Source: Anaerolineae bacterium (GTDB taxonomy: Bacteria; Chloroflexota; Anaerolineae; B4-G1; SLSP01). From it: a DNA stretch of 20,517 nucleotides. Both the position numbers and the translations under genes were made by a program. Positions 16,770 to 20,517 of this stretch are shown in pieces. Each line of letters opens with the position of its first letter. Within the stretch, counting starts at the first letter, position 1. The DNA is taken from NCBI GenBank assembly GCA_016934645.1, contig JAFGSL010000604.1:1-20517 (forward strand). The letters run 5' to 3'. The notes beneath the pieces were generated by a model, which was given only the letters and a program-made list of their open reading frames with translations, had not been told where the DNA came from and made no database searches.

Positions 16770-16982
16770 CTAATGTGCGGACGGTACAATCTCGTAGACC
16801 AGTGTGATCGCCCCTTCTGGGCAGAAATCCTCACAGGTGGCACAATAGACACAGTCTTGTGGGTGCACAATGCGCGGATACCCTTCGACCATCGTCACGG
16901 CATGGGTGGGGCAGCGCTGCTCGCACAAGCCACAACCTGTGCAGTGATTTAAATCGATGGTGGGAAGCATCCACTCGTCCAT
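16770..16982 (-). CDS. 2[4Fe-4S] ferredoxin next to hcp
   Basis: A 70-residue bacterial ferredoxin with two complete motifs, [12 protein letters not shown] and [12 protein letters not shown], each C-x2-C-x2-C-x3-C-P. It would be a low-potential one-electron carrier in the cytoplasm. The ATG at 16982 was chosen because GGAGAG lies 8 nt upstream and because the ATG at 17014 would lie before the predicted transcription start at 17009. The stop is 28 nt from hcp, so they form one operon. It probably feeds electrons to Hcp in place of the NADH-linked Hcr of enterobacteria; that link rests on gene order. Confidence 0.92.
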   Translation of the reverse strand: MDEWMLPTIDLNHCTGCGLCEQRCPTHAVTMVEGYPRIVHPQDCVYCATCEDFCPEGAITLVYEIVPSAH

Positions 16983-17015
16983 CCGTTGTACTCTCCGTTT
17001 TTGAGCTTTGTTCAT

Positions 17016-17058
17016 AGGATAACAGAATATGAGCAAGATGTCTGTAACTTAGGTAACA
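17016..17058 (-). promoter_or_regulatory. Crp/Fnr-type operator and promoter of the ferredoxin-hcp operon
   Basis: On the minus strand TGTTACCTAAGTTACA (17058-17043) is an inverted repeat with 12 of 16 symmetric positions, the size of a Crp/Fnr site. The -10 TATCCT lies at 17021-17016, predicting a start at 17009. The palindrome centre (17050.5) is then at -41.5, the class II activation position, and there is no good -35 box, as expected for an activator-dependent promoter. The neighbouring regulator at 17076-17747 is the obvious candidate to bind it. Confidence 0.6.
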
Positions 17059-17075
17059 TAAGGTGGGAAAAACGC

Positions 17076-17747
17076 CTATGTGTTGGCTTCGCGCAACAGC
17101 GCGTCACGGTTCGCCACGCTGATGCGCTGTCTCTGGACATCAAGGATACCTTCGGCAGCGAAGGCACGCAGTGTGCGGCTGATGACGACGCGCACGGTGC
17201 CGATGCGGGCAGCAATTTCCGCGTGAGTCCAACGCACCGGGGCTTCGGCATTGGATTGCTCCAGAAGAAAGCGGGCCAAGCGTGCGCGCACTGTCCGCAG
17301 TGAGAGATCGTCGACCAATTCCGTAAGATGCACCAAGCGTGCGGCGATGTCACGCAGCACGGCGGTCGCCAGCTCCGGACAGTGCTCCAGCAGGGACAGG
17401 AAATCCTCACGGGGGATGGCGTAGAGCGTCACATCGGTGAATGCCTCGGCGTTGGAAAGGTTGCGCGCGGCTTTGGTTTCGAGGAGCCCGGGCACCACGT
17501 TGAGGGCCTGGCCCGGTTCCAGGTGGATCAACACCTGCTCGCGCCCTTCGAGGGAGAGACGGTAGACGCGTACAGTCCCTGTCACAACGAAGTAGACCAT
17601 CGTACAGGGGGCACCAGCCAGCAAAATCTGCGTACCGGCGGCGAACTCGCGCCGGCTCGCGACTTCCGCAATGCGGTCCAGCGTCCGTACGGAGAGGCCG
17701 GCAAAGAGCGCAATCTTTTTTAGTTGAGCATAGGGTTGAGGGATCAT
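17076..17747 (-). CDS. Crp/Fnr-family transcriptional regulator
   Basis: A 223-residue regulator: a cyclic-nucleotide-binding-like domain (about 10-125, with VYFVVTGTVRVYRLS and EGREQVLIHLEPGQ), a dimer helix near 125-160 and a winged helix around 170-205 (THAEIAARIGTVRVVISRTL). The N-terminal cysteines of oxygen-sensing FNR are missing, so it is not a classical [4Fe-4S] FNR. The haem-based NO sensor type (DNR) or another effector is possible. It lies upstream of the ferredoxin-hcp operon on the same strand, with a class II-type site in the gap. The ATG at 17747 follows AAGGATGT. Autoregulation cannot be judged. Confidence 0.93.
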   Translation of the reverse strand: MIPQPYAQLKKIALFAGLSVRTLDRIAEVASRREFAAGTQILLAGAPCTMVYFVVTGTVRVYRLSLEGREQVLIHLEPGQALNVVPGLLETKAARNLSNAEAFTDVTLYAIPREDFLSLLEHCPELATAVLRDIAARLVHLTELVDDLSLRTVRARLARFLLEQSNAEAPVRWTHAEIAARIGTVRVVISRTLRAFAAEGILDVQRQRISVANRDALLREANT

Positions 17748-17861
17748 ACATCCTTAAACTCGGTACCTGGAAACACCCAGATGAGCAGATCGTTCACGAA
17801 ATGAAACTCAGCTATCTATTTGGTCTTACCTACTGTATTGTAAATTGAAACAAGAAATAAT

Positions 17862-18051
17862 CAAAAATCAAGAAATGATGTATTGGTCAGGATGATATTA
17901 AACACAAAAGCAGTAGATTTTTACCGCCGAGTGCGCAGAGTAACGCTGAGATTTTATACTATATCTCTGCGTCCTCAGCGTGCTCAGCGGTGAAAACCGA
18001 TTCAACTGAGTGTACAATATCTTGTTGACCAGTACAAAAATCAAGAAATGA
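17862..18051. repeat. 17-bp perfect direct repeats flanking a palindromic element
   Basis: CAAAAATCAAGAAATGA occurs at 17862-17878 and again at 18035-18051, 173 bp apart. The first copy is itself next to a related CAAGAAATAAT unit (17851-17861). The enclosed 156 bp hold a palindromic repeat (next entry). This occupies much of the 366-bp gap between the regulator start and the aldo/keto reductase stop, where I see no gene. Confidence 0.85.
17921..17997. repeat. Degenerate palindromic repeat (CGCTGAG/CGCAGAG type)
   Basis: The left arm (17921-17955: ACCGCCGAG, GCGCAGAG, ACGCTGAGAT) and the right arm (17961-17996: ATCTCTGCG, CTCAGCG, GCTCAGCGGT) are inverted copies with about 27 of 34 matches around an AT-rich centre. 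The same layout is seen at 5411-5500 and 8790-8855. Confidence 0.8.
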
Positions 18052-18081
18052 CCACGATTTTGCACATGCCCAGAAACTGAC

Positions 18082-18105
18082 CGGCCGCCGCAACCGCGGC
18101 GGCCG
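18082..18105 (-). terminator. GC-rich hairpin after the aldo/keto reductase gene
   Basis: A perfect 10-bp stem (18082-18091 with 18096-18105, all G/C) with a 4-nt AACC/GGTT loop lies 9 bp downstream of the minus-strand stop. The bases that follow on the minus strand (TCAGTTTCT) are only weakly T-rich, so it may act as a pausing or stabilising hairpin rather than a full intrinsic terminator. Confidence 0.6.
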
Positions 18106-18113
18106 ATAGTTCC

Positions 18114-19292
18114 TCAGTGGGACATAGCCGCGATGATTTCAGCGAACTTGCTCATAATATCGGGAATGTCAATGCCTTGCGGGCAGACCTGTTTGCACTC
18201 TCCGCAAGCCAGACAGGCGGAAGGCAGTTCCTCCTCCGTCATCGCGTCCAGCGTGAAGTGAAGGATGAAGGCATTGCCAAAGCTCGCTTCGTTGTACATG
18301 GAAATCAGCGTGGGAATATCCAGGCCCTGCGGACAGACATCGCAGCAGTAACGGCAGGCCGTGCAGGGCACGAGGTCCACCATCGTGTCTACCACCTGCC
18401 AAAGCAGTTCTTTCTCTTCTTCCGTCGTCGGATCAGGCTCGGAAAAGAGCTTGACGTTCTCCACGACCTGCTCCATCGTCGTCATGCCGCTGAGGACGAC
18501 CTGCACGTTGGGCAGGGATTGCAGGAAGCGGAACGCCCACGAGACGATGGAGTCGTCGGGCCGCGCCTTTTTGAGTAGAGCTTCGGCCTTTTCGTTGAGG
18601 GAGGCGAGACGTCCGCCACGGCAGGACTCCATCGTGATCACCGGAATGCCGTGGCTTGTGATGACTTCATACTTCCGCTTGGCGTCCTGCAAGGTCCAGT
18701 CCAGGTAATTGAGCTGAATCTGGACGAACTCGAAGCAGTCCCGCCAGTTCAGGAACTTGTCAATGGTCTCGGCGCGCGCGTGGGCGGAGAAGCCCAAGTG
18801 CCGGATATGACCGGCTTCCTTCTGCGCCAGCAGATACTCCACCACACCTAAATCCTCATCGGTGTAGAAGTCGTAAGCGGTCTCACAGAAGTTGTGCAGC
18901 AGATAGAAGTCAAAGTAGTCCACGCCGCATTTCTCCAATTGCTCTTCAAAGATGTCGGCAGGCGAGGTCGGTGTCATATCAGACAAGTATCCCACAAATG
19001 TCAGCTTCCCATTGTTGTAGCGCATCATGTGGCCCGGCATTTTGGAGGCCAGGTGCCAGCTCTCACGGGGATATTGGTTGAGCACTTTGCCCACGAATTT
19101 TTCCGATTCGCCGCCGTGGTACATATAGGCGGTATCGAAATAGTTGACGCCATGCTCGTAGGCGTATTCGATAATCGCCCTGGCCTTGGCTTCGTCAATC
19201 GGGGCGCTGCGTTCTCCTCCGACGGTAGGCAGGCGCATGTTGCCCATCCCCAAAGTTGAAATGTTCAGTTCGTGAAATGGTTTGTAAATCAT
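18114..19292 (-). CDS. Aldo/keto reductase fused to a 2[4Fe-4S] ferredoxin-like domain
   Basis: A 392-residue protein. Residues 1-290 form the AKR barrel with the catalytic tetrad D53, Y58, K84 and H133 (FDTAYMYHG, ASKMPGH, YLLHN). The C-terminal ~100 residues carry two clusters, CTACRYCCDVCP and CLACGECKQVCP, so it may exchange electrons with ferredoxin-type carriers rather than only NAD(P)H. Such fusions are common in anaerobes and their substrates are mostly unknown. The ATG at 19292 follows AAAGGAT. The DMT gene ends 88 nt upstream on the same strand. A GC-rich hairpin follows the stop. Confidence 0.93.
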   Translation of the reverse strand: MIYKPFHELNISTLGMGNMRLPTVGGERSAPIDEAKARAIIEYAYEHGVNYFDTAYMYHGGESEKFVGKVLNQYPRESWHLASKMPGHMMRYNNGKLTFVGYLSDMTPTSPADIFEEQLEKCGVDYFDFYLLHNFCETAYDFYTDEDLGVVEYLLAQKEAGHIRHLGFSAHARAETIDKFLNWRDCFEFVQIQLNYLDWTLQDAKRKYEVITSHGIPVITMESCRGGRLASLNEKAEALLKKARPDDSIVSWAFRFLQSLPNVQVVLSGMTTMEQVVENVKLFSEPDPTTEEEKELLWQVVDTMVDLVPCTACRYCCDVCPQGLDIPTLISMYNEASFGNAFILHFTLDAMTEEELPSACLACGECKQVCPQGIDIPDIMSKFAEIIAAMSH

Positions 19293-19380
19293 AAAACACT
19301 ATCCTTTCTATATTGTGATGAATTGTTCGGAACTAACTCTGACTTTGAAAATGGAAAATCATACGTTGACAAAATTTTCG

Positions 19381-20331
19381 TCACGCAACTTTCACAGACC
19401 GTGCTCTTCGCTCTCTAAACAGAATATACATCCCACTGGACAATGTCAAAAACGCACCAGCCCACGTCGTCCAGGCCGGGATCTCGTGCCATAAAACGAG
19501 GCCCCACATGACGCTAATGGGCAGCGACAGATATTCAAACGGCGCGACGACGGAAGCCAGCGCCAGGCTGTAAGCACGCGCCATACAGTACATCCCCCCA
19601 GCCCACACCAACCCTAGGCCCAACATAATGCTCCCATCCAATAAAGTCGGCATGCTCCAGGAGCGAAAAAGAAACGCGAGGCTTGGATGAACGCCAGACA
19701 TCTCGCCCACAACAAGAGACAATGGCACAAAAACTAAAGCGGCAACAAGATAAACCAAAGAACTGAAGTAAGCCATCGTCGCGCTGCTGTCAGTGCTTTG
19801 CAGCTTGCGCGTGAGTATCACATTGAGCGCGTAGAACAGCACCGAGATCAAAATGAAGATGGAGCCTAGATTGAACGTCGCCGCACCGGGTTGGACGACA
19901 AAGAGCACGCCCATAAACCCGACGACCAGTGCCAGCCAGCGATGCGGCCCAACTTTTTCGCCCAGCATCACCACCGATAACACCGTGATCATCAGCGGGG
20001 CCGAAAAGCGCAGCGCTTCGACATCGGCCAGCGGCAGCGCAGCCAGTCCCATCATGTGGGCGGTATAGGAGAGAAACAAAAAGACGCCGCGTACATATTC
20101 GAGTGTGCGCCGCTGCGTGGTAGGCAGTCCCCGCTCGCCTTCATAATAGCGATAGAGAAGCAACGTACAGGGCAAGGCCGTCAAGCTACGAAGCGTAACG
20201 ATTTCCAACACAGAATAATCGCCGCCAATCCATTTGACGGCGATATTCTGGAGGGAGAAGATCAGCATCGCCAGCACGAGAAAGCCGATGCCCTGAATGT
20301 TGGAACTGATTTTGTGCTTATGTTTGGTCAT
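19381..20331 (-). CDS. DMT-superfamily (EamA) permease
   Basis: A 316-residue protein with about ten hydrophobic segments in two EamA repeats (about 12-145 and 155-300), the layout of drug/metabolite exporters. Motifs are LRSLTALP after helix 2, then ALPLADVEALRFSAPLM and GFMGVLFVVQPG in repeat 1, then APFEYLSLPISVMWGLVLWHE in repeat 2. The substrate cannot be predicted. The ATG at 20331 is 9 nt after the stop of the next gene upstream, so they probably share a transcript; its ribosome site is poor (AACGG). Confidence 0.92.
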   Translation of the reverse strand: MTKHKHKISSNIQGIGFLVLAMLIFSLQNIAVKWIGGDYSVLEIVTLRSLTALPCTLLLYRYYEGERGLPTTQRRTLEYVRGVFLFLSYTAHMMGLAALPLADVEALRFSAPLMITVLSVVMLGEKVGPHRWLALVVGFMGVLFVVQPGAATFNLGSIFILISVLFYALNVILTRKLQSTDSSATMAYFSSLVYLVAALVFVPLSLVVGEMSGVHPSLAFLFRSWSMPTLLDGSIMLGLGLVWAGGMYCMARAYSLALASVVAPFEYLSLPISVMWGLVLWHEIPAWTTWAGAFLTLSSGMYILFRERRARSVKVA

Positions 20332-20340
20332 CCGTTATTG

Positions 20341-20517
20341 TTATTTCCGGGCACTCAATAGCTGCCCGCCATACGGAATGAGTCCAACGACCGGATGGGG
20401 TACATATGGCTCTTCCAGATACGCCACATCTTCCGGCGTTAACCGGATGGATAAGGATTCAACCGCACTTTCAAGATGCGCTATCTTGGTTGCGCCGATG
20501 ACCGGGGCGACGACCGG
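20341..20517 (-). CDS. Aldo/keto reductase, C-terminal part, cut by window edge
   Basis: The last 58 codons read APVIGATKIAHLESAVESL, RLTPEDVAYLEEPYVPHPV and a short tail before the TAA at 20341-20343. The xPVIGATK segment is the cofactor-binding strand of AKRs of the YghZ/AKR11 kind and PYVPHPV is the usual end of that group. Unlike the reductase at 18114 it has no Fe-S tail. The start and catalytic tetrad lie outside the window. It is probably cotranscribed with the permease. Confidence 0.85.
   Translation of the reverse strand, partial: PVVAPVIGATKIAHLESAVESLSIRLTPEDVAYLEEPYVPHPVVGLIPYGGQLLSARK

Noticed and set aside
16983..17036. Longer ferredoxin starting at 17014 or earlier
   Set aside because: No ribosome site there, and these starts lie upstream of the predicted transcription start at 17009; the ATG at 16982 has GGAGAG.
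17076..17747. Oxygen-sensing FNR
   Set aside because: The N-terminal cysteine cluster is missing, so only Crp/Fnr family membership is claimed.

Overview
The window reads as a moderately GC-rich chromosomal segment from an anaerobic bacterium, most likely of the phylum Chloroflexota (Anaerolineae-like). The lineage is an inference from the overall look of the proteins and intergenic repeats; no rRNA or other decisive marker is present. Anaerobic habit is supported by a class I hybrid cluster protein with its own 2[4Fe-4S] ferredoxin, a ferredoxin-fused aldo/keto reductase and a molybdenum hydroxylase without FAD.

Layout. 1-142: the 5' part of a tRNA-Glu(TTC) leaves the window on the minus strand behind a strong promoter, divergent from an apparently leaderless membrane-protein gene. 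143-4024 (+): membrane protein, a small inverted-repeat element, gyrB and an ECF transporter S component 5 nt behind gyrB. 4025-6991 (+): an accessory stretch with a 5'-truncated, AT-richer gene remnant, a double-GNAT acetyltransferase, a HExxH metallopeptidase-like protein and a DUF6883-DUF4926 pair. 7057-9735 (+): double-ATPase EcfA and EcfT. 9821-12640 (+): a single-chain molybdenum hydroxylase (two [2Fe-2S] clusters plus Mo domains).

12641-14151 is a gene graveyard: an MFS transporter gene with its middle deleted, the 3' end of an IS21 istB, and the 3' end of a group II intron (maturase C-terminus with an in-frame stop, followed by domain V and VI RNA). 14175-17747 (-): a cluster read right to left as Crp/Fnr regulator, ferredoxin, Hcp, cupin and CopD-like membrane protein. 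A palindrome centred 41.5 bp upstream of the predicted ferredoxin-hcp start site suggests class II activation, plausibly by the neighbouring regulator, in a nitric oxide/hydroxylamine stress response. 18114-20517 (-): a ferredoxin-fused aldo/keto reductase, a DMT/EamA permease and the C-terminus of a second aldo/keto reductase.

The most unusual theme is that intergenic repeats have entered coding sequence. The end of EcfA is encoded inside a palindromic repeat, the EcfT stop lies in an AT-rich repeat, and the linker joining the iron-sulphur and molybdenum parts of the hydroxylase consists of octamer and heptamer microsatellites that translate into three 8-residue repeats.
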